A DNA stretch of 64,000 bases from Rhodoferax sp. BAB1 (GCF_013334205.1 NZ_CP054424.1:516001-580000), one strand, 5' to 3'; positions 46,690 to 55,306 are shown, counted from the first letter of the stretch. The notes: a model not told the origin generated them from the sequence alone. Made by a program: numbers and translations.

Positions 46690-47707
46690 CGTTGTAGTCG
46701 GCACTGACGCTTTTCTTTCTACCGCGTCTGGAGGAGCCGGTTTGGCGCGGCGCCGGTCGACCGACACTCTGGGCCCAGAGAAGAAGCTCTTCCTGGGTGT
46801 GTCGTTTCAAGAAGTCCCGCGCATAGGGATTGGGCATGACCGGTCCGGATTGACCTGTGATTGGAGTTTCCCGCTGAATGGACCAGACCGACTGCTTGTG
46901 CGCTTCCTGCAGATCCGTCAGCGCCAGGACCTTTTTGCCGGCAACCGACGCATTCCAGACCAGCTGGCGCAGGAACTTGGAGAGAATGCCGACCAGCCCG
47001 CCGGTGGAACAGAAGCAGCGAAACGCCATGTCATCGGTCGCTAGGAGAGGGCAATCCAGGACGGTGGCAATCACCTCGTCAAAGGCCTGCAAAATTGCGA
47101 TGAATTCCTGCCGGTCTTCGTCGACTGTCCAGTTAAAGCGTGGCATCACGATGGGGGCCGCGAAGCGGCCGGCCAGCTGCTCGTTCTGGTCGATAACCGC
47201 TTTGCAGGTCGGCAATCCGGCCACCACAAGCGCGCAGCGGCTTTCGTCGGCCAGGATCTTGAGCCAGTCGGCTACATGGTGCATGACCGTCTGGGAACCC
47301 TTGTCAAAGAAGTGCTGGAACTCGTCAAGCACCACCATGTTGGTGCTGACCTCTCGCATCAGATGTTTTAGACGGATCGTCTTGGCGTTCTCCGTGCCCG
47401 AGGCAAACCGCGGGTCGCCGATGGTGCCCAGCAGCAGTTCCACCAAGCCCTTGACGGTGGGGTGCGAGGGCGTTCTGACCCGCAGGATCGGCATCGAAAG
47501 ACTCTCTTTCAGTCGGGCTGGCGGATGGCGGTGGCAAAACTCCTCGATGACCCGGCTTTTGCCGGTTCTAGATTCTCCGATCAAGGCAAGGCAAATCGGT
47601 TCGCTGGCGCCCGGTGCATACGCGTAGCACTGATCCAGCTTGTTGAGTGCGTGAGTGAATGCCGTGTGGGGCACGAGGATGCTGTCAACGAGGTGTTTGA
47701 TGTCCAT
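46673..47707 (-). CDS. tnsC: TnsC/TniB family AAA+ transposition regulator
   Basis: This 344-residue ATPase has Walker A GESRTGKS (residues 44-51), Walker B MVVLDEFQHF (D128, E129) and a sensor-like VVAGLPT. The C-terminal tail is basic (RRGRKK). In Tn7-like elements this protein links the target selector (TniQ/TnsD) to the transposase. The start at 47707 (MDIKHLVD) is likely; longer frames to 47794 exist. It lies 137 nt downstream of tnsB. Confidence 0.9.
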   Translation of the reverse strand: MDIKHLVDSILVPHTAFTHALNKLDQCYAYAPGASEPICLALIGESRTGKSRVIEEFCHRHPPARLKESLSMPILRVRTPSHPTVKGLVELLLGTIGDPRFASGTENAKTIRLKHLMREVSTNMVVLDEFQHFFDKGSQTVMHHVADWLKILADESRCALVVAGLPTCKAVIDQNEQLAGRFAAPIVMPRFNWTVDEDRQEFIAILQAFDEVIATVLDCPLLATDDMAFRCFCSTGGLVGILSKFLRQLVWNASVAGKKVLALTDLQEAHKQSVWSIQRETPITGQSGPVMPNPYARDFLKRHTQEELLLWAQSVGRPAPRQTGSSRRGRKKSVSADYNDVFGG

Positions 47708-47844
47708 ATACGGTGGTGATCTGCGTGTGAAATTGAAGGTATGGATGTGTACGGGCATCCCGCGATTCCCGGCGCAGCAAGATGAGCGAAGCACCGAGGG
47801 TTCGCCCGCCTATTGCCCGGAAAATCATTGGGTGCACTTTGCTG

Positions 47845-49896
47845 TCAGGGGGAAGGACGACGGTCCCGCTGTAGCGGCGCAAATTGCCTGGGTGCGCTGA
47901 GCGGGGGCGTGTGCAAGTTCGTTTCGGTATCCGGGCCGCCGGGGACAGCCTTCAGAGGCAAAACGAGAGCCTGAGTTGCGGCGGCGGGGGTGGTCGGTAT
48001 TGCCGCTTCCTGTGCCTTGCGCGCCGTGGAGCGCGAGCGCGTCCCGGTGCCGGAGCCTTTGGGGGCGGGCGCCTCCTTGTCGCCGGCATGGAGGTAGCGT
48101 GCCCCGCGGCTCATCGTTTTTCGGGATTTGCCCAGGCCGAGCCGCTTGCGCACGATCTCGCTGATCTTGCGCTTCGCCTCGCGCCAGCCTGTGTCGTCGT
48201 GCAACCCCAGGATGCGCGCGGCATAGCGCCGGATAATCTTGTGCTGCCAGCGACTCAGGCCTTGGGCATAGTCGCCGTTAAGGGCGGGAACCTCGTAGAT
48301 TTCGCCGTCCGGGCCGATGACGTGAAGACTGCCGATATCTTCATCGTTGTACCGGATGTCCACATCGAGTTGCGCACCGTAGCGCCGGCGCAGATCGGTC
48401 ATCTCTGGCGAGTTGTAGACGAGGCAGTCGAATTCGATACCTTGGTGGGTCAACTTCCTCTTGTCGGGGCGTCCCAGGAGCGCGTCCAGACGCTTGGGGT
48501 CATCGGGCAGGGGAATCTCGTCGGCCGCGATCGAATTCCTCCATGCTGCAGCTGGCGGCGCTTTGAGTATGCGGTGGGGGCGCTGGTGGTAAACGTCGGC
48601 GATCCAGCGATGCACGATCTCTTGAATAACACTCAGACTCACGACGGCGTGGCGCGCGGGATCGTATTCCTCGCGCGCCAGGATGCTCTCGAAGGTCGTG
48701 CCCGGCGAGATGTGTGCAACCTCCCGGTTCAGGGTGCCCAGGAAACGCTCGATTTTGCCTTTGAGCCACGGGGTCTTGCGCGGCGTGTAGTGAATTTCAA
48801 CGCCAAAGGCCTCGCACGCGAGCTCCAGCGCGTCGCTGTGGAACTCCTGACCATTGTCCACCACCAGAATGGCCATCACACCATGTGCTTCCCAGGGGTG
48901 TCGTATTTCTGGGTAGTGCTGCACCAAGTCCGTTTTGGGTAGGAAGGCGTGGCGCAGACATCTGGCAACAGAGAGATAGCTCGGAGGTTCGAAGCCGATG
49001 TAAATGCCTAGGACGCACCGGGTGTGGTTATCTATGCAGGCCGTGACGTATGGTCGCCCCAGGGGCAACCCGCTTTCGTCATCCACCACAATCAAATTGA
49101 GGATCGTGTGATCAATTTCCGCACGCTCTAATGGCGCCAGCGTCGTATGGTGCTGCAGTACCGCACGAAACTTGCGCTTGGCATAAGTGTCGCCATGTCG
49201 CGCTGCGCATCGATCGTAGGCAGGGATGGCCTCGATGAGGCGTCGCAGCAAGCGACGTGTCGGGCGAGGGAGCTTCAGCTGCTTGGGTCGCAGTTCGTTT
49301 TCCTTGTCGGTGGCGGTGATGGCGTGGTTCAGTGTCTCCTCGACGCTTGGCCGCTCAGGCTTCAGATATATCTCGTCGATAGATTGCTCGACAAGGCTCA
49401 ACAGCTCGTCGGGATAGCGGGGCTTACGGTGAACGCTCTGAGCAAATCCTGGCGCCAGGCTGTGAATGTCCTCCCCGCATGCGTAGTAGCGGTCGTGCCA
49501 GCGCAGAACCGAACTCGGGCTGGGCTTGGGGGTGGAGACATTGAGCAACTTGTGGGTCTGCTCCACGGCCCTGGCGAGGACCCGTTTGCTACGAGCCAGG
49601 CCTCGGATAGCCAATACATACGCGCGACGGGTTTTGGCGGCGAGCCACTCGATTTCATCAAGAGTGACCGGCCGCCGGCCCCGTTTGAACGTTTGGACAG
49701 CTTTGTCGTAGTCCGTTAGAAAAATCAGACGGCCCTCAGCGTACAGACTTTGCAAGTCTGTCTCCGAGAGTTCGGTGATGCGCCGGGTCGTGAACTCCTC
49801 GATCTGCCAGGTGGTGGCGGTGACCTTGCGGACCAGATGGTGTTCCCTGCCATCGAGCTGGATGCGCGCGTTGGCGCTGAAAGTGTGTTTGCCCAT
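47845..49896 (-). CDS. tnsB: TnsB/TniA family DDE transposase
   Basis: This 683-residue protein has N-terminal DNA-binding domains with HTH character (residues 75-230), then an RNase H-fold (rve) catalytic core. The DDE triad is D262 in AEIDHT, D347 in LVVDNGQEF and E383 in WLKGKIERF, with 35 residues between the last two as usual. The C-terminal Mu-type barrel domain and a long Ala/Pro/Lys-rich tail follow. It cuts and joins the 3' ends. Its start overlaps the tnsA stop (TAATG). Confidence 0.93.
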   Translation of the reverse strand: MGKHTFSANARIQLDGREHHLVRKVTATTWQIEEFTTRRITELSETDLQSLYAEGRLIFLTDYDKAVQTFKRGRRPVTLDEIEWLAAKTRRAYVLAIRGLARSKRVLARAVEQTHKLLNVSTPKPSPSSVLRWHDRYYACGEDIHSLAPGFAQSVHRKPRYPDELLSLVEQSIDEIYLKPERPSVEETLNHAITATDKENELRPKQLKLPRPTRRLLRRLIEAIPAYDRCAARHGDTYAKRKFRAVLQHHTTLAPLERAEIDHTILNLIVVDDESGLPLGRPYVTACIDNHTRCVLGIYIGFEPPSYLSVARCLRHAFLPKTDLVQHYPEIRHPWEAHGVMAILVVDNGQEFHSDALELACEAFGVEIHYTPRKTPWLKGKIERFLGTLNREVAHISPGTTFESILAREEYDPARHAVVSLSVIQEIVHRWIADVYHQRPHRILKAPPAAAWRNSIAADEIPLPDDPKRLDALLGRPDKRKLTHQGIEFDCLVYNSPEMTDLRRRYGAQLDVDIRYNDEDIGSLHVIGPDGEIYEVPALNGDYAQGLSRWQHKIIRRYAARILGLHDDTGWREAKRKISEIVRKRLGLGKSRKTMSRGARYLHAGDKEAPAPKGSGTGTRSRSTARKAQEAAIPTTPAAATQALVLPLKAVPGGPDTETNLHTPPLSAPRQFAPLQRDRRPSP

Positions 49897-50567
49897 TACT
49901 GATCTCCTTTCGTGCCCGTAGACCAATGCAACAGACTCGATGAGCCAAGTTCTTCTTCCAGGGCGACAGTCACATTGCCCTCCAGAGCGAGTCGACAGGC
50001 CAGAGACATTCCCTTTGCACCAAGGGCCCCTGCCCGGATGTCGCCCCAGCGCAGATGGCCGTATTGAGCGAACATGCGCCGTGCCCACTCGCGTTCCTGG
50101 GCATCGATGGGTTGCCGACCGTAGCGCGCCAGATACGAGCAGGTTTTCAACCGGGGTTGGAGGGCCAAGTCTTCGGCCAGGAGCAGCCGGTATCGGTAAC
50201 CAAAGCGCGGCAGCTCCACTTCCATGAGCGCTGTGCGTACTTGCACTTCAGGATCCTGGGCCTGCTTGGCAGGCTTGATTTCCAGAAACTCTTGGTGACT
50301 TTCATACTGGACCCACACGTCAGGGAAATGCCGAAAGCTGCGGCCCGCGACCTCGTATTGAATGACCGCGGGCTGCTCTTTGTAAGTGCGTACCCGCGTA
50401 TCGCAATCGAGCAGGACGAAGGCATTGCGCTCATTCAGCGATTCCCACTGCGTCATGCGGCCGGTTTTCCAGCTCGGCCATTTGCCAGTGCAGAAGGACT
50501 TGGAACGGGTGACAACCTTGCGGGCGAGTATGTCCGTTGGCGCTAGGGTGACAGATTGGATGTGCAT
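49896..50567 (-). CDS. tnsA: TnsA family endonuclease subunit
   Basis: This 223-residue protein has a PD-(D/E)XK-type endonuclease domain: WESLNERNAF with E42/E46, HFPDVWVQYE with D83, and FLEIKPA with E96-x-K98. These match the catalytic pattern of Tn7 TnsA, which cuts the 5' ends so that transposition is cut-and-paste. The C-terminal domain (GHLRWGDIRAGALG) should contact TnsC. The start at 50567 (MHIQSV) was chosen over a longer frame with non-protein-like sequence. First gene of the transposition operon. Confidence 0.88.
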   Translation of the reverse strand: MHIQSVTLAPTDILARKVVTRSKSFCTGKWPSWKTGRMTQWESLNERNAFVLLDCDTRVRTYKEQPAVIQYEVAGRSFRHFPDVWVQYESHQEFLEIKPAKQAQDPEVQVRTALMEVELPRFGYRYRLLLAEDLALQPRLKTCSYLARYGRQPIDAQEREWARRMFAQYGHLRWGDIRAGALGAKGMSLACRLALEGNVTVALEEELGSSSLLHWSTGTKGDQ

Positions 50568-50830
50568 ATGCGAAATCCAGGTTAGGTGAGCTGGGCATAG
50601 CCCAGCGAGATCAGGCGTAGGGTGCTGCCCGGACGTTCCGTCATCGCCATCTAGGCAGGATGAAAGTGGAGGTCTTGGCAGTGGGCGGTAGCCAGGGCGG
50701 CCATGGGCCGGTCCCGCAGAAGACGCCGCAGCGTGCTTGGCCATCAAGCGGCGCGCGGCGTGCCGACATCGTCCGATGCGGTAGTGATGCTTTCAGGCGG
50801 CACTTCTCCCTCATCGGTACTTTTGGACCG
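50568..50830. other. Leader region upstream of tnsA
   Basis: No convincing gene. A GC-rich stretch on the outer side of tnsA, where the transposon right end would be expected in a Tn7-like layout. Confidence 0.4.
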
Positions 50831-50859
50831 TTGACAGAGAAGCAAACCTGGGGGATACT
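50831..50859 (+). promoter_or_regulatory. Sigma-70-like promoter upstream of the putative small RNA
   Basis: TTGACA at 50831-50836, a 17-bp spacer and GATACT at 50854-50859 (four of six matches to TATAAT). It points away from tnsA and no reading frame follows before the terminator at 50896. Confidence 0.55.
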
Positions 50860-50865
50860 GTAGAC

Positions 50866-50940
50866 ATCAAGTCGTTCTTCAACACTTGTGTGCCCACGGC
50901 CCGATTCTGCGTCAACAGCTTCGGGCCGTTTTCTTTTTCC
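50866..50940 (+). ncRNA. Putative small RNA near the outer end of the tns operon
   Basis: A promoter-like element at 50831-50859 is followed by a strong intrinsic terminator at 50896-50940, predicting an RNA of about 70-75 nt with no coding frame of note. It is oriented opposite to tnsA and lies about 300 bp upstream of its start, so it would be antisense to any tnsA message that begins further upstream, as RNA-OUT is for Tn10. It could instead be a host RNA next to the insertion site. The family is not recognised. Confidence 0.45.
50896..50940 (+). terminator. Rho-independent terminator
   Basis: Stem ACGGCCCGA (50896-50904)/TCGGGCCGT (50921-50929), nine perfect pairs with a 16-nt loop, followed by TTTTCTTTTT. 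Active on the plus strand. Confidence 0.8.
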
Positions 50941-51098
50941 CCACGCTGGACAGCTATGAGCTATTGAGCATGGCGGCTCCTTTCATGATTTGACTAAACA
51001 CGGAAGTGGGCGGTTGAGTTCTTGCCCTGTCCGTCGCGGGTACAAGCGGAGGACTGGCAAGTCACTGGGTAGGGGCGTTCAAAGGAGACACGCAGCCC
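50941..51098. other. Non-coding stretch between the terminator and the wHTH gene
   Basis: No gene seen. A transposon terminus could lie here or in the preceding 100 bp, but no clear match to the left side is visible. Confidence 0.35.
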
Positions 51099-51422
51099 TC
51101 ACCCTTGGAACAATCCCGATTCGACCAACAACTTAGCGACGTCCTGGGTCGCCGCGACCCTGCGACGTCCAATGGTGACCAGCTTGAGATCCAGGCGATT
51201 GCCGTCGACGGCTCGGCGCAGCGCCGTCGAGCTGGGATATTTCAAGAGGGGAGCCAGCTCCTTGAGCTCGACGAGCTCGCCATAGCGCTCGAGCAGGCGG
51301 GAGAACAGATCGGTCGTTTGGGGCACTTTTGATGACGATTCGGGCAGTTGAATGATTTCCGCGGAATGTGCATGAAAACGACCTGAACTGGAAGGGTTAA
51401 ATTTGGTGTCAAATTTGTCCAA
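51099..51422 (-). CDS. Small putative DNA-binding protein (wHTH/excisionase-like)
   Basis: This 107-residue protein has LVELKELAPLLKYPSSTALRRAV followed by a strand-like KLVTIGRRRVAATQDVAKLL. That order (helix-turn-helix, then a GRRR wing and a DVAKLL helix) is typical of excisionase/AlpA/MerR-like small DNA-binding proteins of mobile elements. The N-terminal 40 residues are low in structure. It is divergent from the 259-residue gene, with 38 bp between the starts, so it may control both. No closer family is recognised. Confidence 0.6.
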   Translation of the reverse strand: MDKFDTKFNPSSSGRFHAHSAEIIQLPESSSKVPQTTDLFSRLLERYGELVELKELAPLLKYPSSTALRRAVDGNRLDLKLVTIGRRRVAATQDVAKLLVESGLFQG

Positions 51423-51460
51423 ATCACGAATCGCGCATCTCTCACCGCACCCCCTCAGGC

Positions 51461-52240
51461 ATGGCGAACCGCAAGACCACAGAACTCGACCGACTCAGAG
51501 CCCAGACCTGGGTCCGGAATCTCTTCCTGGTTGCCGGCGTGAGAGGGCGAAAAAATCTGGAGGAGAAACTCTACGAGCGCGCCGGGCTGCAACGATTCGA
51601 GGCGAGCAATCGGCTGGACCGCTATTGCCGAGGGAAGCACAGTGTCCAGATTCCGCGGCGGCCTGGCGGTCGCGGGGATTGGGTTGAATATGGAGAGCTT
51701 GCCTATCCAGGATCTGCAGCCTGGTTTGATACGCCGGTCTGGTACCTGCTGGACCCCGGTCCGTTCTACGCGCAGGAGGTACTGGAGTGCGTGAGGCTGC
51801 TTCCCCCGCAGTACCTTGAGATCATGCTCAATATAGACATCCCAGGACCCTCCGCAGGACTTGTGCTCCAGGACCTGTGGGAAGACCGGATATACGAGTT
51901 GGCGTCCAGGCCATCGGTCTGGTCGCTTGGGGCGCTGGCTTGCGCCCTTCGGCGGGCCGAGTTTGCGGGCCAAGCCGCAGTGTTCCGATTCGCGGTGATC
52001 GGCATCTTGTGGACACTGGATCAACTGATTGCGTCAGAGCCTGAGTTGCTGCAGGAGCCGTTGGTCAGATTTCGTCAGCTCGCGGCGGACTATTTCGCGA
52101 CGTTATTGGTTCCACTAAGCGGCACCTACCGGCTCGGGATCTCGGCGAGGGACTTCGAGAGATTTTCTGACTCTGTTAACAAATTTCTCCTGCGGGAGGC
52201 GGAGGTCGAAATGGAGACATGGAATCTCGTCAATGGCTAA
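51461..52240 (+). CDS. Hypothetical island protein, 259 residues
   Basis: A soluble protein of unknown family. The N-terminal part is basic and helical (TTELDRLRAQTWVRNLFLVAG; YERAGLQRFEASNRLDRYCRG). Then come WVEYGELAYPGSAAWFDTPVW, a central LPPQYLEIMLNIDIPGP and a helical C-terminal half. The early NRLDRY segment could be part of a compact DNA-binding unit, but no motif is certain. It is divergent from the small wHTH gene and is probably part of the same accessory pair. Confidence 0.65.
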   Translation: MANRKTTELDRLRAQTWVRNLFLVAGVRGRKNLEEKLYERAGLQRFEASNRLDRYCRGKHSVQIPRRPGGRGDWVEYGELAYPGSAAWFDTPVWYLLDPGPFYAQEVLECVRLLPPQYLEIMLNIDIPGPSAGLVLQDLWEDRIYELASRPSVWSLGALACALRRAEFAGQAAVFRFAVIGILWTLDQLIASEPELLQEPLVRFRQLAADYFATLLVPLSGTYRLGISARDFERFSDSVNKFLLREAEVEMETWNLVNG

Positions 52241-52622
52241 TCACGCGAGTAAAAGAGGTCTCTGGTATTCCGTGCAATTAAAGTAGATAACACAGACTTG
52301 GATTTCATCCAGCATTTCCATGATTTTTGGGGCATTCTTTCGGGTGGCCATGGCCACCGTACTAGTACTGATCTTTGTTTACTACATCTATCAGATGTGT
52401 ACGGATCGGCTCCGGCGCAGTATGCGTAACCGGAACGAAGACATCGACGCAAGCGTTCGTAGCCGTATATTGCGAAGACCGGATGGACTAGGTCAAAGTT
52501 TCGAATGGCAGAGATTCCACGAGCCTTGACAAGATCGTTTGACCATCGCCAAGGCCCGTGAGGCATCGCCCCCCAAAGGAACGAAAGGCACTACCTCAAA
52601 TGGGGTATGCCTAGATGACAGG
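52241..52622. other. Boundary stretch between the island genes and copper cluster 2
   Basis: About 380 bp with one possible small gene (52320-52529, listed separately). The rest shows no gene. Confidence 0.4.
52320..52529 (+). CDS. Possible small membrane protein, 69 residues
   Basis: The frame encodes an N-terminal hydrophobic helix (FFRVAMATVLVLIFVYYIYQM) followed by a basic tail rich in Arg/Asp. This is a sensible single-span protein, but there is no strong ribosome-binding site and no recognised relatives, so it may be chance. Confidence 0.35.
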   Translation: MIFGAFFRVAMATVLVLIFVYYIYQMCTDRLRRSMRNRNEDIDASVRSRILRRPDGLGQSFEWQRFHEP

Positions 52623-52916
52623 TCAGTTCTCGTGACCTTGGCGCAGCTGGAAGTCGAGACGCGCACTTTCGCTGCTGGTCATGACGATCTTCTGACCGTC
52701 AGCCGTTTCCAGGACTTGGCCTTTGGGGAGATGGACGACGCGGTCGAACTTGTCGGCCGCAGCCATTTTCCCATCCTTGAAAACGAATACAGTGCCGCCG
52801 TCCTTCAGGCGGTAGGTCTTGTCGACATTGTTTGCCAGCGAGTCGGTGGCAAAAGCGGTCGATGCCAGAGTGCTGAGTACGGCGGCAGCGAAGAGCGAGG
52901 TGATTCGGGTGTTCAT
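52623..52916 (-). CDS. copK: CopK-like periplasmic copper-binding protein
   Basis: This 97-residue protein has a signal peptide (MNTRITSLFAAAVLSTLASTAFA) and a small domain with KTYRLKDGGTVFVFKDGKMAAADKF by region, then LPKGQVLETADGQKIVMTSSESARLDFQLRQGHEN. The FKDGKM and VLETADGQKIVM blocks match CopK of Cupriavidus metallidurans as I recall it; CopK binds Cu(I) through Met residues. Fewer Met residues are seen here (three in the mature part), so binding may differ. It is encoded next to copS/copR on the same strand. Confidence 0.75.
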   Translation of the reverse strand: MNTRITSLFAAAVLSTLASTAFATDSLANNVDKTYRLKDGGTVFVFKDGKMAAADKFDRVVHLPKGQVLETADGQKIVMTSSESARLDFQLRQGHEN

Positions 52917-53021
52917 ATCAGGTCCTTTCTTGAAATACAGGTGCAATGTCAATCAATGCACTTTGTGCGGATGCACGTTATGTATTCTGTCGATCAGCCC
53001 TGACATGAAGATGTGCCGGCG

Positions 53022-53037
53022 ATTACATTTGCGTTAG
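53022..53037. promoter_or_regulatory. Possible second CopR box upstream of copK
   Basis: ATTACATTTGCGTTAG shares the ATTACATTT half with the cop box at 55214-55229 (read on the opposite strand) and is degenerate in the other half. It lies about 105 bp before the copK start. Confidence 0.4.
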
Positions 53038-53083
53038 TTCCAATGCGCCGCTGCCTGAGTAAGGGTATTGTCTGAGTTCTTAC

Positions 53084-54469
53084 TCATGTCAGGCTGACTT
53101 TTCTGAACTCCAGAGTAAATCTTGTTCGGCCCTGAGCGGACGAAACTTCGATCTTCCCTCCGTGTGCTTCAACAATTGCGCGCGTGATGGCGAGTCCCAA
53201 TCCGGTTCCGTCAGAGTCCGGCTGTGCTCGTGATGGATCCGCACGATAGAAGCGGTCAAACAGCCTGGGCATGATTTTCGGATCAATGCCGTCACCCGTG
53301 TTCTCCACAGAGACTTGGGTTGAATTTTCGGTATCGCTGATCTCGATGCAGACCTCCCCAGCCATCTTCGTATGCCGCAAGGCGTTGGACAGCAGGTTGC
53401 TCACCGCTCTGCGAAACATCAGCCGGTCGCCCAGGATGTTGCCGCTGCCGTGCAGGCTCATGCGTACGTTTTTTTCCTCGGCCACGGCCTCGTAGAAGTC
53501 CAGCAAAGCCTGAGCCTCCTGTTCGGCCGAGAAAAGCTCTTTGCTGGGGAGCTGGAGCCCTCTTTCGGTCTTGGCCAGAAAGAGCATGTCGGACACCATG
53601 CGTGCCAAGCGCTGGAACTCCTCAGCGTTGGAGGCCAGGATGTCGCGATAGGTGTCGGCATCACGCCGGTTGGACAAGGCCACCTGCGTCTGCGTCAGGA
53701 GGTTGCTGATGGGCGTGCGTAGCTCATGCGCCAGGTCGGACGAAAAATCGGACAAGCGCTGGAAATCCTGCTGCAACCGATCCAGCATGTGGTTAAGCTC
53801 ATTGGCCAGATCGGCCATTTCGATGGGCACGGCTTCGACCTGCATGCGTTGATTGAGCTGCTGGCCACTGACCACCGAGGCTCTCGATTTCATGGCGCGC
53901 AGCGGGGCCATGCCCTGGTGAGCGGCGAACCAGCCTGCAAACCCGCTTACCAGGGTGGCGAGCACGGCATAAAGCGCCAGAGTGTGCTGCAGCTGCGCCA
54001 TGAAATGAGTGTGGTGCTCGGTGTCGATGGCAACCAAGATCAACATTTCAGTAGATTCACCGTGATTGGTCTCTGACCACTGTGCAAGACCGTGGTAAGC
54101 GCGCTCTCGACTGCTCCATAGCAGGGATTTTGGGGTGCTCCCGGGTTCGGGGAGTGCCGCCGCATCGGGCAAGTTGAAATCATCCGACTCGAAAAAAACG
54201 CGGCCATGCACGTCTTTGATAAGCACATAGAGACCGTGATGATGGTCCAACGCCTCCTTCAATCGAACTTGAGCGTCTTGTGTTGAGCTGGACCTGGCGA
54301 GCAACTCTCCAACCAGACGCTGTTTGTCTTGCAAAACAATGTCGTCAAGGTCAATGAAATGACGTTCGGACGCCACCAGAAAAATGACACCCAGGCCCAA
54401 AACGATCGCCGCGGAGAGCAGCGTGAAGAACAGGGTGAGACGGGAGGTCAGAGACAGAGACCGAAGCAC
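53084..54469 (-). CDS. copS: Heavy-metal sensor histidine kinase (CopS/CusS family)
   Basis: This 461-residue inner-membrane kinase has TM1 (LTLFFTLLSAAIVLGLGVIFLV), a periplasmic sensor of about 130 residues with several His, TM2 near 170-190, HAMP, HisKA (DLAHELRTPISNLLTQTQ, with the phospho-His) and HATPase (NLLSNALRHT, NTGDGIDPKI, GTGLGLAITRAI). The CusS-type layout and copper neighbours indicate periplasmic Cu sensing. The start codon is GTG, immediately after the copR stop with no intervening base. Confidence 0.92.
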   Translation of the reverse strand: MLRSLSLTSRLTLFFTLLSAAIVLGLGVIFLVASERHFIDLDDIVLQDKQRLVGELLARSSSTQDAQVRLKEALDHHHGLYVLIKDVHGRVFFESDDFNLPDAAALPEPGSTPKSLLWSSRERAYHGLAQWSETNHGESTEMLILVAIDTEHHTHFMAQLQHTLALYAVLATLVSGFAGWFAAHQGMAPLRAMKSRASVVSGQQLNQRMQVEAVPIEMADLANELNHMLDRLQQDFQRLSDFSSDLAHELRTPISNLLTQTQVALSNRRDADTYRDILASNAEEFQRLARMVSDMLFLAKTERGLQLPSKELFSAEQEAQALLDFYEAVAEEKNVRMSLHGSGNILGDRLMFRRAVSNLLSNALRHTKMAGEVCIEISDTENSTQVSVENTGDGIDPKIMPRLFDRFYRADPSRAQPDSDGTGLGLAITRAIVEAHGGKIEVSSAQGRTRFTLEFRKVSLT

Positions 54470-55153
54470 TCAGGACTCCTCTGGGACTTCCAGCACGTAG
54501 CCCATGCCGCGCACCGTCTGGATAAGCTTGACCTCACGGCCCTCGTCGACCTTGACCCGCAACCGCCTCATGGCTACCTCGATGACATTGGTGTCCCCAT
54601 CGAAGTTCATGTCCCACACCTGGGAGGCGATCAGGGAACGCGGAAGGACCTCGCCCCGGCGACGCATCAGTAACTCCAGCAATCCGAACTCTTTGGCGGT
54701 CAGATCGATTTTCCGCCCCCCCCGAGCGACACGGCGACGCAGCAGATCCAGCTCCAGGTCGGCCACCAGCAGGGTGGTTGGCTCTGTGCCACTGCGGCCG
54801 CGTCGCAGGATGGTTCGCACCCGGGCGAGCAACTCGGCGAAGGAAAACGGCTTGACCAGATAGTCGTCGGCGCCAAGTTCGAGCCCCTTGATGCGGTCTT
54901 CCACCTGGTCACGTGCCGTGAGAAACAACACCGGCATCTGCAGCCCGCGTTTGCGTATGGCCTGAAGGACCTGCCAGCCATCGATGCCAGGCAGCATGAC
55001 ATCCAGGATGACCAGATCGTAGGGCTCTTGGAGGGCTTGGTGCAACCCATCCGTTCCATCTCGCGCCAGATCGACCACAAAACCAGCCTCCCCCAGACCC
55101 TGGCGCAGGTACTCCCCAGTTTTGTGCTCGTCTTCAACGATCAATATCTTCAC
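54470..55153 (-). CDS. copR: Heavy-metal response regulator (CopR/CusR family)
   Basis: This 227-residue OmpR-type regulator begins [20 protein letters not shown], as CusR/CopR proteins do. The phospho-acceptor Asp is in [14 protein letters not shown], Lys in [16 protein letters not shown], and the winged helix contains [27 protein letters not shown] and [17 protein letters not shown]. It is divergent from the copper gene series starting at 55307, with a cop box in between, and precedes copS. Confidence 0.94.
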   Translation of the reverse strand: MKILIVEDEHKTGEYLRQGLGEAGFVVDLARDGTDGLHQALQEPYDLVILDVMLPGIDGWQVLQAIRKRGLQMPVLFLTARDQVEDRIKGLELGADDYLVKPFSFAELLARVRTILRRGRSGTEPTTLLVADLELDLLRRRVARGGRKIDLTAKEFGLLELLMRRRGEVLPRSLIASQVWDMNFDGDTNVIEVAMRRLRVKVDEGREVKLIQTVRGMGYVLEVPEES

Positions 55154-55213
55154 GCATGCACTCCACAGCCGACTGGGCGTCAGTTTGACAAGTTTCTGGC
55201 CTTCGTCAGCAAG

Positions 55214-55229
55214 ATTACAGAAATGTAAT
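55214..55229. promoter_or_regulatory. CopR/CusR-type cop box
   Basis: ATTACAGAAATGTAAT, a perfect 6-4-6 palindrome, in the divergent region between copR and the copper operon, matching the cop-box type bound by CopR/PcoR-family regulators. It lies 60 bp from the copR start and 78 bp from the first gene of the plus-strand operon, so it may control both. Confidence 0.75.
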
Positions 55230-55306
55230 CCGCAAGTCAGCTTTCTGACGGCGTCGGTTTCTCAGAATCACCCCCTGAAATCAGCGAGTTACCCCAAGAG
55301 GAATCC

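Noticed and set aside
47884..48942. 352-codon open frame on the plus strand
   Set aside because: Antisense of the tnsB catalytic core and C-terminus; the tnsB frame has the intact DDE triad.
45136..50567. CRISPR-associated transposon (CAST)
   Set aside because: Tn7-like genes are present, but there are no Cas genes and no repeat-spacer array in the window, and the TniQ protein is long, as in DNA-reading TnsD.
50660..50863. 67-codon frame upstream of tnsA on the plus strand
   Set aside because: No ribosome-binding site or protein-like pattern; it overlaps the promoter of the putative small RNA.
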